Positions 1-10,800 of a DNA stretch of 64,000 nt are shown piece after piece; positions within the stretch are counted from its first letter, which is position 1, and each line of letters starts with the position of its first letter. The stretch lies in the NCBI GenBank assembly GCA_017503785.1, contig JAFVSK010000019.1, positions 1-64,000 on the forward strand. Direction: 5' to 3'. Made by a program: the position numbers and the translations under genes. Under the pieces are notes generated by a model. That model did no database searches. It was not told the origin of the DNA and saw only the letters and a list, made by a program, of their open reading frames with translations. Origin of the DNA: Clostridia bacterium (GTDB taxonomy: Bacteria; Bacillota; Clostridia; Oscillospirales; Acutalibacteraceae).

Positions 1-1179
1 GCTGGCGTTAAACTTGTAGGTCTTGCCGCCGATCACGCGCGTGCCGGTCACCATGTAGCCGTTGGCATCCAGATAATACCACTGGCCGCCATCGTACAAC
101 CATTGCGACTTGGTCATGCTGCCGTTGCCGTTTAAGTAGCACCAGCCCACGCTGTCGCGCTTCCAGCAGTTCGTCACGGCATAGCCGTCGGCGCCCACGT
201 AGCACCAACCCACGCTGTCACGCACCCACGCATTGGTCATCATAGCACCGCTGGAGCCAAGGTAGACCCAACCCTTGCTATCCTTTTTCCACGCATTGGA
301 TACCATGTAACCCTCGGCGTTCAGGAAATACCACTTGCCGCCGTCTTGCACCCACGCGTTCTTGGTCATGCTACCGTTCGCGTTCAGCCAGATCCAACCC
401 ACGCTGTCGCGCTTCCAGCAGTTGGTTACAGCATAACCGTTGGCACCCACGTAGCACCAGCCTTGGCTGTCGGTGCACCAGGCGTTGGTAAGCATCGCGC
501 CGTCTTTGCCGAGGAATACCCAGCCAACGCTATCCTTACGCCATGCGTTTTTCACCATCGTGCCGTTTTCGTAGAAATACCACTTGCCGCCGTCCAGTGC
601 CCAACCGCTGTAGGTGATCTCGCGTTCGGCTTCGCACACGTTGCAATCGGTATCCCAGTCAGTGCTGTAGGTGTGTTCACCGGTTGCCGGAATAGGTGTG
701 TTCTCGTTGCGTTTTACGTGGCAAATCGAGCACTCCTCGTGCTTTTTACCGTCCACACCGCAGTTGCCGGCATCGTCGATCACCCAGTCGAAGTCGTGCG
801 TAACCGTTCTTTGCTCATGGCACACATTACATTCGGCATCGCAATCGTTATCGTAGGTGTGTTCACCGGTTGCGGGAATGGGCGTGTTTTCATTGCGCTT
901 CTCGTGGCAAACCGTGCACTCCTCGTGCTTTTTACCGTCAACGCCGCAGTTGCCGGCATCATCAACTACCCAGTCGAAGGTGTGCGCAACCGATGTGTCA
1001 CGCTTTTCGCCACACACGTTACAATAGGCATCGCAATCACCACTGTAAACGTGTACACCGTCCACATCCTCCACAAACGTTTCGCCTTTCACTACCTCCG
1101 CGTTGACCGCAAGGCTACCCGGTACCAGCAGCACCGTCAGCAGTGCCATTACCAATACCACACTTGTCCATTTTTTCAT
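1..1179 (-). CDS. Secreted cell-wall-binding-repeat protein, C-terminus beyond left edge
   Basis: Open reading frame of 393 codons running off the left edge. The ATG at 1179 follows a GGGGG ribosome binding site. Residues 1-28 form a signal peptide (MKKWTSVVLVMALL start, cleavage probably after VNA). Residues about 45-165 hold five Cys-rich CxxC units of the type CDAxCNVCxExR alternating with CGVDGKKHEEC units, joined by NTPIPATGEHTY linkers; such repeats are common in clostridial surface proteins. From about residue 170 onward there are about ten 20-residue aromatic repeats (WKRDSVGWCYLNGNGSMTK type), matching the choline/cell-wall-binding repeat family (CW_binding_1). No enzyme domain is visible in this part, so function beyond wall attachment is unknown. 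It is transcribed alone from its own promoter, downstream of the lysA terminator. Confidence 0.85.
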   Translation of the reverse strand, partial: MKKWTSVVLVMALLTVLLVPGSLAVNAEVVKGETFVEDVDGVHVYSGDCDAYCNVCGEKRDTSVAHTFDWVVDDAGNCGVDGKKHEECTVCHEKRNENTPIPATGEHTYDNDCDAECNVCHEQRTVTHDFDWVIDDAGNCGVDGKKHEECSICHVKRNENTPIPATGEHTYSTDWDTDCNVCEAEREITYSGWALDGGKWYFYENGTMVKNAWRKDSVGWVFLGKDGAMLTNAWCTDSQGWCYVGANGYAVTNCWKRDSVGWIWLNANGSMTKNAWVQDGGKWYFLNAEGYMVSNAWKKDSKGWVYLGSSGAMMTNAWVRDSVGWCYVGADGYAVTNCWKRDSVGWCYLNGNGSMTKSQWLYDGGQWYYLDANGYMVTGTRVIGGKTYKFNAS

Positions 1180-1217
1180 GAGATACGCCCCCTTTTATAA
1201 CAAGTTTATACACATTC

Positions 1218-1245
1218 AGTATACCACACTTCGGCAAAAAAGCAA
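1218..1245 (-). promoter_or_regulatory. Promoter of the cell-wall-binding-repeat gene
   Basis: Minus-strand -35 TTGCTT (1240-1245) and -10 TATACT (1218-1223), 16 bases apart, with a TGTGG sequence next to the -10. It lies 39 bases upstream of the ATG at 1179. Confidence 0.6.
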
Positions 1246-1276
1246 GATACACGAAAAATTCTCATATTCCTATGTT

Positions 1277-1310
1277 AAAAAGCACTCAGCCGAACGGCTG
1301 AGTGCTTTTG
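1277..1310 (-). terminator. Intrinsic terminator after lysA
   Basis: A 13-base-pair stem (AAAGCACTCAGCC and its complement) closes on a four-base loop, with a T-run on the minus strand. It begins directly after the lysA stop codon. Confidence 0.9.
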
Positions 1311-2609
1311 TTAATTATCCAACGCCACGATATCGGCCAACGTTTCGCGACGCACCGCCACGTACGACTCGCCTCCGCGCAGCATCACCACAGGCGGCCG
1401 CGGCACACGGTTGTAATTGGAGGCCATCGAGTAATTATAAGCCCCCGTAGTCATCACTGCCACCAAGTCGCCACGCGCAATGGAGGGCGGCATCGGCACG
1501 TTTTCCTGAATAATATCGCCGCTCTCACAGCAGCGCCCCACCACCGAGCAGGTCAGCGTGGCAGGCTCGTTCAGCTTGCTTGCCGCCACCACCGTGTACG
1601 GTGCTCCATACAGCGCAAACCGCGGATTGTCGGTCATACCGCCGTCGATCGCCACGTAATTTTTGTAGCCCTCGATCTGCTTCAACGAGCTCACGGTATA
1701 CAACGTCAGCCCCGCATCGGCCACAATGCTGCGGCCGGGCTCAAACGCCACCTCCGGCATCGGGTATCCCAACGCTGCCGCTTGGGCCTTCACGTAAGCG
1801 CCTACTTGAGCAATGTTCTCCGCAATATCAATGGTAGGGTCACTCTCCACGTACCGCACACCGTAGCCGCCACCCAGATCCAAAAACGCGGCCGTGTAGC
1901 CGTAGGTGTCGCGCACGTGCACCATATACGCCAGCATGCAGTCGACCGACTGCAAAAACACGTCGGAGTCGAACACCTGCGAACCCACGTGGCAATGAAA
2001 GCCCTCCAGCTTCAAATGCGGCTGCTCCAACGCCAAGCGCGTTACCGCCTCGGCCGCGCCGGTTTCAATGGCAAAGCCAAACTTGGAATCCACCTTGCCC
2101 GTCGCTACCGCTTCATAGGTGTGCGGATCAATACCGGGTGTCAACCGCAGCACGATCGCCTGCGTTATTCCGCGGCGTGCCGCTTCACACTCAGCCGCCA
2201 GCAGCTCCTCGGTGTTGTCCACAATAAAGCAGCCCACACCGGCCTCCATAGCATAAGCAATATCCTCATCGCTCTTGTGGCTGGAATGATAATACACCCG
2301 CTCCATCGGAAAACCGGCGCTGCGCGCCGTGGCGATCTCGCCGGGCGACACCACGTCCACGTACAGGCCTTCCTCTTGCATAATGCCGTACATCCGCTTA
2401 AAGCATGCCGCCTTCGAGGCATACAGCACGCGGCCGCGGCCGTCAAACGCCGTCTCCACCGCCTCGCGATAGGTGCGACACCGCTCGCGGATGCGGTCCT
2501 CATCCATTAAGTACAGCGGGGTTCCGTAGGCCGCCGCCAACGCAGCCGTATCCTGCCCCGCAAACAATAGCTGTCCGTCCTCACGAACCGACAGGTTCTC
2601 ACAAATCAT
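1311..2609 (-). CDS. lysA: Diaminopimelate decarboxylase
   Basis: Removes CO2 from meso-diaminopimelate to give L-lysine, the last step of lysine synthesis, in the cytoplasm with PLP. The 432 residues match the family's usual length. Visible motifs are the PLP lysine in VLYASKAACF (K66), HCHVGSQ (H205/H207), the phosphate-binding GGGYG (about 247), EPGRS (about 290), the substrate-side CESGD (C361) and YNYSMASNYN near the C-terminus. The start at 2609 follows AGAGGA. It is the last gene of the dapA-ddh-lysA operon, which is governed by the lysine riboswitch, and is followed by a strong terminator. Confidence 0.97.
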   Translation of the reverse strand: MICENLSVREDGQLLFAGQDTAALAAAYGTPLYLMDEDRIRERCRTYREAVETAFDGRGRVLYASKAACFKRMYGIMQEEGLYVDVVSPGEIATARSAGFPMERVYYHSSHKSDEDIAYAMEAGVGCFIVDNTEELLAAECEAARRGITQAIVLRLTPGIDPHTYEAVATGKVDSKFGFAIETGAAEAVTRLALEQPHLKLEGFHCHVGSQVFDSDVFLQSVDCMLAYMVHVRDTYGYTAAFLDLGGGYGVRYVESDPTIDIAENIAQVGAYVKAQAAALGYPMPEVAFEPGRSIVADAGLTLYTVSSLKQIEGYKNYVAIDGGMTDNPRFALYGAPYTVVAASKLNEPATLTCSVVGRCCESGDIIQENVPMPPSIARGDLVAVMTTGAYNYSMASNYNRVPRPPVVMLRGGESYVAVRRETLADIVALDN

Positions 2610-2639
2610 AGAAAAAGTTCCTCTCGTAACAAACTACAC

Positions 2640-3617
2640 TCACAGTATATGCGCACGCAGCTCCTCGGGTGACAACGGCGACAGATCGACCGGCGCCACG
2701 TCGAACACGGTTTTGCAGCCGCACACACCGCGGCCGTGCATCCGATGGATCGCCCGCGCATACGCCACCAGCACGCTGGCGGTAAATTCGGGATTGGAAT
2801 CCAACTTCAAGCCGTATTCGATCACCTGGCGGTGCTCGCCGTCCCAGCCGGTCACCCCCGTTCGGATCACGGCGCCGCCGTGCGGCAATCCACCGTGCTC
2901 ACGCGCCAATTCCTCGGCGGTAACGAACGTCACCGTCGTGTCGTAATCGGCAAAATAATTGGGCATCTCCTTGATCTCACGCTCAATACGTGCACGGTCG
3001 GCCCCCTCTTCGGCCACCACGTAGCACTCACGCGTGTGCTTTTCGCGGGTGGACAGCACAGGCTGCTCACCGCCTCGCACCGCTTCCAGCGCTGCCGCCA
3101 CCGGCACGGTATACTGGCGGGCATCCACCACGCCGTCAATGCGACGGATCGCATCGGAATGACCTTGGCTCACGCCGCGGCCCCAAAACGTGTAATCCGC
3201 ACCGTCGGGCAACACCGCCGCCGCATACAAGCGGTTAATCGAAAACAATCCCGGATCCCAACCCGCAGAAATCAACGCAATATGCCCGCTCTTCTCTGCC
3301 GCCGCATCCACGGCCGCAAAATGTGTGGGAACGGCCGCGTGGGTGTCAAAGCTGTCCACCACGTTAAAGTCGGCCGCCAAGGCAGGGGTCATCACAGGCA
3401 GATCGGTAGCGCTGCCGCCGCACAAAATCAGCACGTCCAGCTTATCTTTAAAATTCGGCAACTCCTCGGCCGCATATACAGGGACACCGCTTTTCACTTG
3501 AAGCGATGCCGGGTCACGGCGGGTAAAGATCCCCACCAGCTCTGCATCGGCCGCATGGCACACAGCGCACTCCACGCCGCGCCCCAAATTACCGTAACCG
3601 TAAATACCGATCTTCAT
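2640..3617 (-). CDS. ddh: meso-Diaminopimelate D-dehydrogenase
   Basis: Converts tetrahydrodipicolinate directly to meso-diaminopimelate with NADPH and ammonia, bypassing the succinylase and acetylase branches. The 325 residues start with a Rossmann fold (MKIGIYGYGNLGRGVE). The family motifs WDPGLFSINRL and GRGVSQGHSDAIRRI (substrate and cofactor site) and GHGGLPHGG-like sequence (EHGGLPHGGAVIRTG) are present. I chose the ATG at 3617, eight bases after AGGAG; the GTG three codons earlier abuts the ribosome binding site. It lies between dapA and lysA in one operon, which indicates that this organism uses the one-step dehydrogenase route. dapB is not in the window. Confidence 0.95.
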   Translation of the reverse strand: MKIGIYGYGNLGRGVECAVCHAADAELVGIFTRRDPASLQVKSGVPVYAAEELPNFKDKLDVLILCGGSATDLPVMTPALAADFNVVDSFDTHAAVPTHFAAVDAAAEKSGHIALISAGWDPGLFSINRLYAAAVLPDGADYTFWGRGVSQGHSDAIRRIDGVVDARQYTVPVAAALEAVRGGEQPVLSTREKHTRECYVVAEEGADRARIEREIKEMPNYFADYDTTVTFVTAEELAREHGGLPHGGAVIRTGVTGWDGEHRQVIEYGLKLDSNPEFTASVLVAYARAIHRMHGRGVCGCKTVFDVAPVDLSPLSPEELRAHIL

Positions 3618-3636
3618 ATAAGACACTCCTGTCGTG

Positions 3637-4521
3637 TTAAATTACACCGTTTTCCTTCATCAGCCGCAGCAGCTCCGCCTCGTGAGCGGGCTCCATCGGC
3701 GTTAGCGGCAAGCGCACATAATTTTCACCAAAGCCCATCGCCGCCATCGCCGCCTTTACGGGAATGGGATTCACCTCGCAGAACAGCGCATCAATCAGCG
3801 GCAGCAGCTTCAACTGCATTTCCATGGCCGTTTTCACATCGCCCTGCTCATACAAATGGCACATACGGCTGGTCTCACGCGGCATCAAGTTCGACAACAC
3901 CGAGATCACACCCTTGCCGCCCAGCGACATAATGGGCACGATCTGATCGTCGTTACCCGAATAGATATCCAGCTTATCTCCGCACAGCGCTGCAATTTTG
4001 GCCACCTGCGAAATATCGCCGCTGGCTTCTTTAATGGCGGTAATGCGCGGATGCTGTGCCAGCTCTGCCACGGTTTTCGGCTGCAAATTACAGCCGGTGC
4101 GGCTCGGCACGTTATACAAAATGCACGGCTTGGTGCTGGCATCGGCCACTGCCGCAAACGATTGCACCAACCCGTTTTGCGTAGCTTTGTTGTAGTAAGG
4201 CGTTACCAGCAGCACGCCGTCAGCACCCGCCTCACAGGCACACTGGGTCAAGTGGATGGCATACGCCACGTCGTTGGAGCCGGTGCCGGCAATCACCGGC
4301 ACGCGCCCCGCCACCTGCTGCACACAAAAGCGGATCGCTTCGCAGTGCTCCTCATCGGTCAGCGTGGGGCCCTCACCGGTGGTTCCCACCGCCACGATGG
4401 CATCAATGCCCTCGGCGATCTGCCACTCGATCAACCGCGCAAACTGTGCGTAATCCACACCCTCACGTGTCATGGGGGTAACAATGGCAGTTGCCGCACC
4501 GGTAAACAAGGTGTTTTTCAT
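3637..4521 (-). CDS. dapA: 4-Hydroxy-tetrahydrodipicolinate synthase
   Basis: Condenses pyruvate with aspartate semialdehyde, the committed step of lysine/DAP synthesis. It is a 294-residue TIM-barrel aldolase. The Schiff-base lysine is K164 in ITAIKEASGD, with Y136 in LYNVPSRTG, R141, and the T47-T48 pair in VGTTGEGPTL. These are the family's catalytic triad and substrate residues. It is the first gene of the dapA-ddh-lysA operon and lies directly downstream of the lysine riboswitch, which fits its role as the flux-controlling step. Confidence 0.97.
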   Translation of the reverse strand: MKNTLFTGAATAIVTPMTREGVDYAQFARLIEWQIAEGIDAIVAVGTTGEGPTLTDEEHCEAIRFCVQQVAGRVPVIAGTGSNDVAYAIHLTQCACEAGADGVLLVTPYYNKATQNGLVQSFAAVADASTKPCILYNVPSRTGCNLQPKTVAELAQHPRITAIKEASGDISQVAKIAALCGDKLDIYSGNDDQIVPIMSLGGKGVISVLSNLMPRETSRMCHLYEQGDVKTAMEMQLKLLPLIDALFCEVNPIPVKAAMAAMGFGENYVRLPLTPMEPAHEAELLRLMKENGVI

Positions 4522-4553
4522 GATTTCTCATCCCTTTTTTCGGATTTTTTAAC

Positions 4554-4800
4554 AAAAAGAGATAGCCGACACAACGCGCGGGCTATCTCTCAAAGTACGC
4601 ATCCGAAAAAACGGACAGTCGTTTGCGATAGCCCTCCGCATTGCTGCGACAACAGAACGGATATTCTCCGCACTGCCAGCCAAGCACGTGCCACTGTGCT
4701 CACTTCGGCATCGGCACCTTTTTCCTGCGGCTTCGGCAGCCGGCTTTTACAAGCCCGAAGCAGGATACTCTTTGCGCGATGCGCCTCTATCTCCACTTAT
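4554..4800 (-). promoter_or_regulatory. Lysine riboswitch (L-box) with terminator, upstream of dapA
   Basis: The minus-strand leader carries the L-box core in order: GGAGATAGAGGCGC (about 4794-4781), AAGAGTA, GGTGCCGATGCCGAAG, GCTGGCAGTGC, a CTGT region and GGAGGGCTATC (about 4638-4627). This closely resembles the B. subtilis lysC leader. The P1 3' strand GGGCTATC (4634-4627) is complementary both to GATAG at the aptamer's 5' end and to GATAGCCC (4587-4580), the 5' arm of the terminator. The terminator stem is 4558-4567 paired with 4581-4590 and is followed by TTTTT. Lysine binding should therefore favour termination and lower dapA-ddh-lysA expression. Confidence 0.93.
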
Positions 4801-4812
4801 TCTGTTGACCGT

Positions 4813-4842
4813 ATCATACCATACGGAATACCTGCTTGTCAA
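4813..4842 (-). promoter_or_regulatory. Promoter of the lysine operon
   Basis: Perfect -35 TTGACA (4837-4842) and -10 TATGAT (4813-4818), 18 bases apart, with an extended TGG before the -10. The -35 lies inside a 7-1-7 inverted repeat (4832-4846). It is about 20 bases upstream of the riboswitch aptamer and starts directly after the fhs stop codon. Confidence 0.8.
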
Positions 4843-4848
4843 GCAGTT

Positions 4849-6525
4849 TTAGAAAAGCCCCAAAATGCGACCGTTCTCGTCCACATCGATGGCTTCCGCC
4901 GCGGGCACCTTGGGCAAGCCGGGCATGGTTAAGATATCGCCCGTGAGCACCACCAAGAAGCCTGCACCGGCCGACACCTTCACGTTCTTCACCGTTACGG
5001 TAAAGTTCTCGGGGGCACCCAGCTTTTTGGGATCATCCGAGAAGCTGTACTGCGTTTTGGCAACGCAGATGGGCAGCTTATCAAAGCCCAGCTCGGTCAG
5101 CTGTGCGATCTGCTTTTTCGCAACAGGCAGCACGGCAATACCGTCGCCGCCGTAGACCTTCTTCACAATGGCCGTGATCTTATCCTCAATACTGCCGTCC
5201 AACTCGTAAGCAAAGGTGAACTCGCCCTGTTCTTCCTCGCACAGGCGCACCACCTCGCGCGCGAGCGCCTCGCCGCCGCGGCCGCCCTCGGCCCACACGG
5301 TAGACAGCACCGTGTTCACGCCCAGCTCACGGCACTTGGCAATGATGAAATCAATTTCCTTGTCGGTATCGGTGGGGAACCGGTTTACCGCCACCACGCA
5401 GGGCAGCTTATACACGTTTTTAATGTTCGCCACGTGACGAAGCAGATTGGGAATACCGCGCTCCAGCGCTCCCAGATCTTCTTCGGCCAGCTGCGTTTTT
5501 GCCAAACCGCCGTGCATCTTGAGTGCACGCACGGTGGCAACCACCACCACCGCATCGGGAGTAAGACCCGCCATGCGGCACTTAATATCCAAAAACTTCT
5601 CCGCACCCAGATCGGCACCAAAGCCGGCCTCGGTTACGGTGTAATCGCCCATTTTCAGCGCCAGACGGGTAGCCATCACCGAGTTACAGCCGTGGGCAAT
5701 GTTGGCAAACGGACCGCCGTGCACGAAGGCAGGCGTACCCTCCAGCGTTTGCACCAGGTTCGGCTTAATGGCATCCTTCAGCAACGCTGTCATGGCACCG
5801 GCAGCCTTCAGCTCGCCGCAGGTAACCGGCTTATCGTCGTAGGTGTAGCCCACGATAATGCGCGACAGGCGCTCCTTCAAATCGGTGATCGAGCTCGACA
5901 AGCACAGCACCGCCATAATTTCGCTGGCCACCGTAATATCGAAGCCATCCTCACGCGGAGTACCGTTGGCCTTACCGCCCATACCGTCCACAATGAAGCG
6001 CAGCTGGCGATCGTTCATATCCACGCAGCGCTTCCAGGTGATCTTGCGCACGTCGATGCCCAGCTTGTTGCCCTGCTGAATGTGGTTATCCAGCATGGCC
6101 GCCAGCAGGTTGTTTGCTGCACCGATGGCGTGGAAATCGCCCGTGAAATGCAGGTTAATATCCTCCATCGGCACCACTTGCGCGTAACCGCCGCCGGCGG
6201 CACCGCCCTTAACGCCAAACACCGGCCCGAGCGAGGGCTCACGCAGAGCCACCGTCACGTCCTTGCCGATACGGCGCAGGCCATCGGCCAAACCGATGGT
6301 GGTGGTCGTCTTGCCCTCGCCTGCCGGCGTGGGGGTGATAGCCGTTACCAAGATCAGCTTACCGTCGGGCTTGTCGGTCTCACGCAGCAGCGCAGGGTCG
6401 ATCTTCGCCTTGTAATACCCATAGGGCTCCCAATACTTATCGTCGATCTTTGCCGTTTTGGCGATCTCGGCAATCGGTTTCATTTCGCACGCCTGTGCGA
6501 TCTCGATATCGGATAAATATGCCAT
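4849..6525 (-). CDS. fhs: Formate--tetrahydrofolate ligase
   Basis: Makes 10-formyl-THF from formate, THF and ATP. 10-formyl-THF is the one-carbon donor for PurN and for the AICAR formyltransferase encoded upstream in the same operon. The 558 residues are the usual length. An ATP-binding loop [12 protein letters not shown] lies at about 65-76, and the long conserved [10 protein letters not shown] and [11 protein letters not shown] segments follow. The start at 6525 has GAGGTGG upstream. It is the last gene of the purine operon, 30 bases after glyA. fhs is a known ZTP-riboswitch target in other Firmicutes. No convincing intrinsic terminator follows it. Confidence 0.97.
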   Translation of the reverse strand: MAYLSDIEIAQACEMKPIAEIAKTAKIDDKYWEPYGYYKAKIDPALLRETDKPDGKLILVTAITPTPAGEGKTTTTIGLADGLRRIGKDVTVALREPSLGPVFGVKGGAAGGGYAQVVPMEDINLHFTGDFHAIGAANNLLAAMLDNHIQQGNKLGIDVRKITWKRCVDMNDRQLRFIVDGMGGKANGTPREDGFDITVASEIMAVLCLSSSITDLKERLSRIIVGYTYDDKPVTCGELKAAGAMTALLKDAIKPNLVQTLEGTPAFVHGGPFANIAHGCNSVMATRLALKMGDYTVTEAGFGADLGAEKFLDIKCRMAGLTPDAVVVVATVRALKMHGGLAKTQLAEEDLGALERGIPNLLRHVANIKNVYKLPCVVAVNRFPTDTDKEIDFIIAKCRELGVNTVLSTVWAEGGRGGEALAREVVRLCEEEQGEFTFAYELDGSIEDKITAIVKKVYGGDGIAVLPVAKKQIAQLTELGFDKLPICVAKTQYSFSDDPKKLGAPENFTVTVKNVKVSAGAGFLVVLTGDILTMPGLPKVPAAEAIDVDENGRILGLF

Positions 6526-6555
6526 GAAAGGCCACCTCTTTTTATTAGTGTAGGT

Positions 6556-7791
6556 TTAATAAATGGGGAACTTGGCGCACAACTCCTGAACCTCACGGCT
6601 GATGCGCTCGCGGCTGTTATCAAAATCATACACCGTGTCGTGGATCCACCCGGCAATGAGCGCCATTTCGGCCTCACCGAAACCGCGGGTAGTCACCGCC
6701 GGCGTACCCAAACGCACGCCGCTGGTCACGAACGGACTCTGCGGATCGTTGGGAATGGTGTTCTTGTTTGCGGTAATGTGCACCTCGTCCAAGCGATGCT
6801 CCAGTTCCTTGCCGGTCACGCCCGTATCCAAAAGCTTCAGCAAGATCAAGTGGTTGTCCGTACCGCCCGACACCACGCTCAAGCCCTTGTCAATAAGACC
6901 CTTGCACAGTGCAGCGGCGTTTTTCACCACCTGCTGCTGATACGCACGGAATTCATCGGTCAGCGCCTCGCCCAGCGCCACCGCCTTGGCGGCGATGATA
7001 TGCATCAGCGGGCCACCCTGCGTGCCGGGGAACACGGCCTTGTCGATCTGCTTCGCCAGCGCCTCACGGCACAAGATCATACCGCCGCGCGGGCCGCGCA
7101 GAGTTTTGTGCGTGGTGGTGGTCACCACATCGGCATACGGCACCGGCGAGGGATGCACACCCGCCGCGATCAAACCGGCAATGTGCGCCATATCCACCAT
7201 CAGATACGCACCCACCTCATCGGCGATCTCGCGGCAACGCGCGAAGTCGATCACGCGGGAATAGGCGCTCGCGCCCACCACGATCAGCTTCGGCTTGCAC
7301 TCCACCGCAATGCGGCGCATTTCATCGTAGTCGATCATTTCGGTATCGTCACTCACACCGTAGGGAACAATGTTGAAATACTTACCCGAAATGTTCACCG
7401 GCGACCCATGCGACAAATGGCCGCCCTGCTGCAGGTTCATACCCATCACGGTATCACCGGGCTGCAGCAGCGCAAAGAACGTGGCCAGATTGGCGTTTGC
7501 GCCGCTGTGCGGCTGCACGTTGGCGTGCTCCGCACCGAACAGCTTCTTGGCGCGCTCGCGGGCGATCTCCTCCACGATATCCACGCACTGGCAGCCGCCG
7601 TAGTAGCGCTTACCGGGATAGCCCTCGGCGTACTTGTTGGTCAGCACGCCGCCGGCGGCCAGCAGCACCGCCTTCGACACAATGTTTTCCGAAGCGATCA
7701 GCTCAATGTTATGCTGTTGACGCTCCAATTCCAAGTGGCACGCATCGGCCACGGCAGGATCGTACTGCTTTAACTCTTCAAAAAAATTCAT
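6556..7791 (-). CDS. glyA: Serine hydroxymethyltransferase
   Basis: Interconverts serine plus THF with glycine plus 5,10-methylene-THF, giving both glycine (PurD substrate) and one-carbon units to the purine pathway. It is a 411-residue PLP enzyme. The PLP lysine is K229 in [14 protein letters not shown], with the [18 protein letters not shown] and VDMAHIAGL family segments. The ATG at 7791 lies nine bases after AGGAG; the in-frame TTG two codons earlier is too close to the ribosome binding site. It lies between purL (20 bases) and fhs (30 bases) in one operon. Confidence 0.97.
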   Translation of the reverse strand: MNFFEELKQYDPAVADACHLELERQQHNIELIASENIVSKAVLLAAGGVLTNKYAEGYPGKRYYGGCQCVDIVEEIARERAKKLFGAEHANVQPHSGANANLATFFALLQPGDTVMGMNLQQGGHLSHGSPVNISGKYFNIVPYGVSDDTEMIDYDEMRRIAVECKPKLIVVGASAYSRVIDFARCREIADEVGAYLMVDMAHIAGLIAAGVHPSPVPYADVVTTTTHKTLRGPRGGMILCREALAKQIDKAVFPGTQGGPLMHIIAAKAVALGEALTDEFRAYQQQVVKNAAALCKGLIDKGLSVVSGGTDNHLILLKLLDTGVTGKELEHRLDEVHITANKNTIPNDPQSPFVTSGVRLGTPAVTTRGFGEAEMALIAGWIHDTVYDFDNSRERISREVQELCAKFPIY

Positions 7792-7811
7792 TTCCAATTA
7801 CTCCTTTTCTC

Positions 7812-10800
7812 TCAGCGGAAATAGTTTACAGCGGCTTTAAACATATTGATCTCATAATTGCCCGGCACGTTGCGGTACAGACCCGAGCCGATACGCTCGC
7901 TGTGACCCATCTTACCGAACACGCGGCCGTCGGGCGAGGTAATACCCTCGATGGCGGCAATGGAGTTGTTGGGATTGAAATGCACGTCTGCCGTGGCGTT
8001 GCCGTCCAGATCGACGTACTGCGTGGCGATCTGGCCGTTTTCCGCCAGCTTCTTCACCAACGCCTCGTCTGCCAGGAAGCGACCCTCACCGTGCGAGATC
8101 GGCACCTCGTACACGTCGCCCACGTTGGTGAGCGCCAACCACGGCGATTTGTTCGAAGCAACCCGCGTGCGCACAATGCGCGACTGGTGACGGGCAATGG
8201 TGTTATACGTCAGCGTGGGGCAGGTCTCATCGGTGTCGATGATCTTGCCGTACGGCACCAGACCCAGCTTAATGAGCGCCTGGAAGCCGTTGCAGATACC
8301 GCACATCAAGCCGTCACGGTTATCCAACAGATCGGTCACGCCCTCTTTAATGGCGGCGTTGCGGAAGAACGCGGTAATAAACTTACCGCTGCCGTCGGGC
8401 TCGTCACCGCCCGAGAAGCCGCCGGGAATAAACACCATCTGCGCCTCTTTCAGCTTCTGTGCAAACTCCTCCACGCTCGACTGAATACCCGCCGCGGTGA
8501 GGTTTTTGATCACCACGATCTCCGGCTCGGCACCGGCATCACGCATGGCCTTGGCACTGTCGAACTCGCAGTTGGTACCGGGGAACGCGGGAATGAGCAC
8601 CTTCGGCTTTGCCACTTTAATGGCAGGAGCCACGCGCTCGGTAGCGGTGTAGCTGTAATTTTGAATACCCACACCCTGCTGCGCAATGTTGCAGCTGTAC
8701 ACGCTTTCCAGCTTATCCTCGTACACACCCAGCAGATCGCCGAGTTTCAGGCTGTCGGCACCCAGCGAAATGCAGCCGTCGTCGGTGGTCACACCGATCT
8801 CAAGTGCACCCTCTACCGCCTCGGTAACCTCCAGCAGGAATGCACCGTAGCAGTAGTCGAAAATACCCTTCGTGCACATCGCCTTATCATAACGGAAACC
8901 AATACCGTTACCGAAAGCCATCTTCATCACGGCCTCGGCAATACCGCCCAAGCCGGGCGTGTAGCACGCCACCGCCTTGCCGCTGCGCAGCAGTGCGGTC
9001 ACCTTGTTAAAGGTATCCATGAGCGACTCGGTCTTCGGCAAGCCGTTTTCATCGTATTCGGGGCACAGGCACACCACCTTGTGGCCCGCCGCCTTAAATT
9101 CGGGCGACACCACCTCGTCGGTCTTGCCCGTGGTCACGGCAAAGGACACCAGCGTGGGCGGTACGTCGAGATCTTCAAACGAACCGCTCATCGAGTCCTT
9201 ACCGCCGATGGAGCCGATCCCCAGCTCCTTTTGCGCCTTAAAGGCACCCAGCAACGCGGCCAACGGCTTGCCCCAACGCTTGCCGTCCTTACCCGGGCGC
9301 TCGAAATATTCCTGGAACGTCAAATACACGTCCTCAAACGAGGCGCCGGTAGCGATCAGCTTCGCCACCGATTCCACCACCGCCAAATAGGCACCGTGAT
9401 ACGGGCTCTGCTCGGCCACGTAGGGGTTGTAGCCCCACGCCATAAACGAGCAATCGTTGGTGTGGCCCTTTTCCACCGACACCTTCTGCACCATCGCCTG
9501 AATGGGCGTAAGCTGGTGCTTGCCGCCAAACGGCATCAGCACCGTACCCGCACCGATGGTGGAGTCGAACCGCTCGGACAAACCGCGCTTCGAGCACACG
9601 TTCAGATCGGCTGCCAGCGCCGTATAATTCTCTGCAAAGCCGCCCTTCACCTCGCGGGTGGGCTGCACGGCCTTGGCAGGCGTTACGGTAATGTGCTTTT
9701 CCGCACCGTTGGAATTTAAAAACTCGCGGCTGATATCCACGATCTTCTTGCCGTTCCAATGCATCACCAAGCGCGGCTCTGCCTGCACGACCGCCACGGG
9801 GCAGGCCTGCAGATTTTCCTTGGCCGCCAGCGCCAAAAACGCCTCCACGTTTTCTTTCTCAATGACCACCGCCATGCGTTCCTGCGATTCGCTGATGGCC
9901 AGCTCCGTACCGTCCAAGCCCTCGTACTTCTTGGGCACGGCGTTTAAGTCGATCTCCAAGCCGTCGGCCAATTCACCGATAGCCACCGACACGCCGCCCG
10001 CGCCAAAGTCGTTGCAGCGCTTGATTATGCGGCAGGCGGTAGGATTGCGGAACAACCGCTGTAATTTCCGTTCTTCGGGAGCATTGCCTTTTTGCACCTC
10101 GGCGCCGCAGGTCTCCACCGAATGGGCATTGTGCGCCTTGGAGGAACCGGTAGCACCGCCGATGCCGTCGCGACCGGTGGAGCCGCCCAGCAGCACCACA
10201 ATGTCGCCGGGCTCGGGACGCTCGCGGCGCACGTTTGCCGCGGGAGCCGCTGCGATCACCGCACCGATCTCCATACGCTTGGCGGCATAGCCGTCGTGAT
10301 ACAGCTCGTCCACAATGCCCGTGGCCAAGCCGATCTGGTTACCGTAGGAGGAATAGCCGGCGGCCGCCGTGGTCACGATCTTGCGTTGCGGCAGCTTACC
10401 GGGAATGGTTTCGTTTACGGGCTTGAGCGGATCGGCCGCACCCGTCACACGCATGGCACCGTACACGTAGGAACGGCCCGACAGCGGATCGCGAATGGCA
10501 CCGCCGATGCAGGTTGCCGCGCCGCCGAACGGCTCGATCTCGGTGGGATGGTTGTGCGTTTCGTTTTTAAACAGCAGCAACCACGGTTCGGGCTTGCCGT
10601 CAACCTCAATGTTGATCTTCACGGTGCAAGCGTTAATTTCTTCCGACTCATCCAACTTTTCCAGCTTGCCCTGTGTTTTCAGCCATTTCACCGCCACCGT
10701 GGCCAGATCCATCAAGCAGATCGGCTTGGTGCGACCCAGCTCGCGGCGCACCGCCACGTACTCGTCATACGCCGCCTGCAGCAGCTCGTCCTCGAATTTC

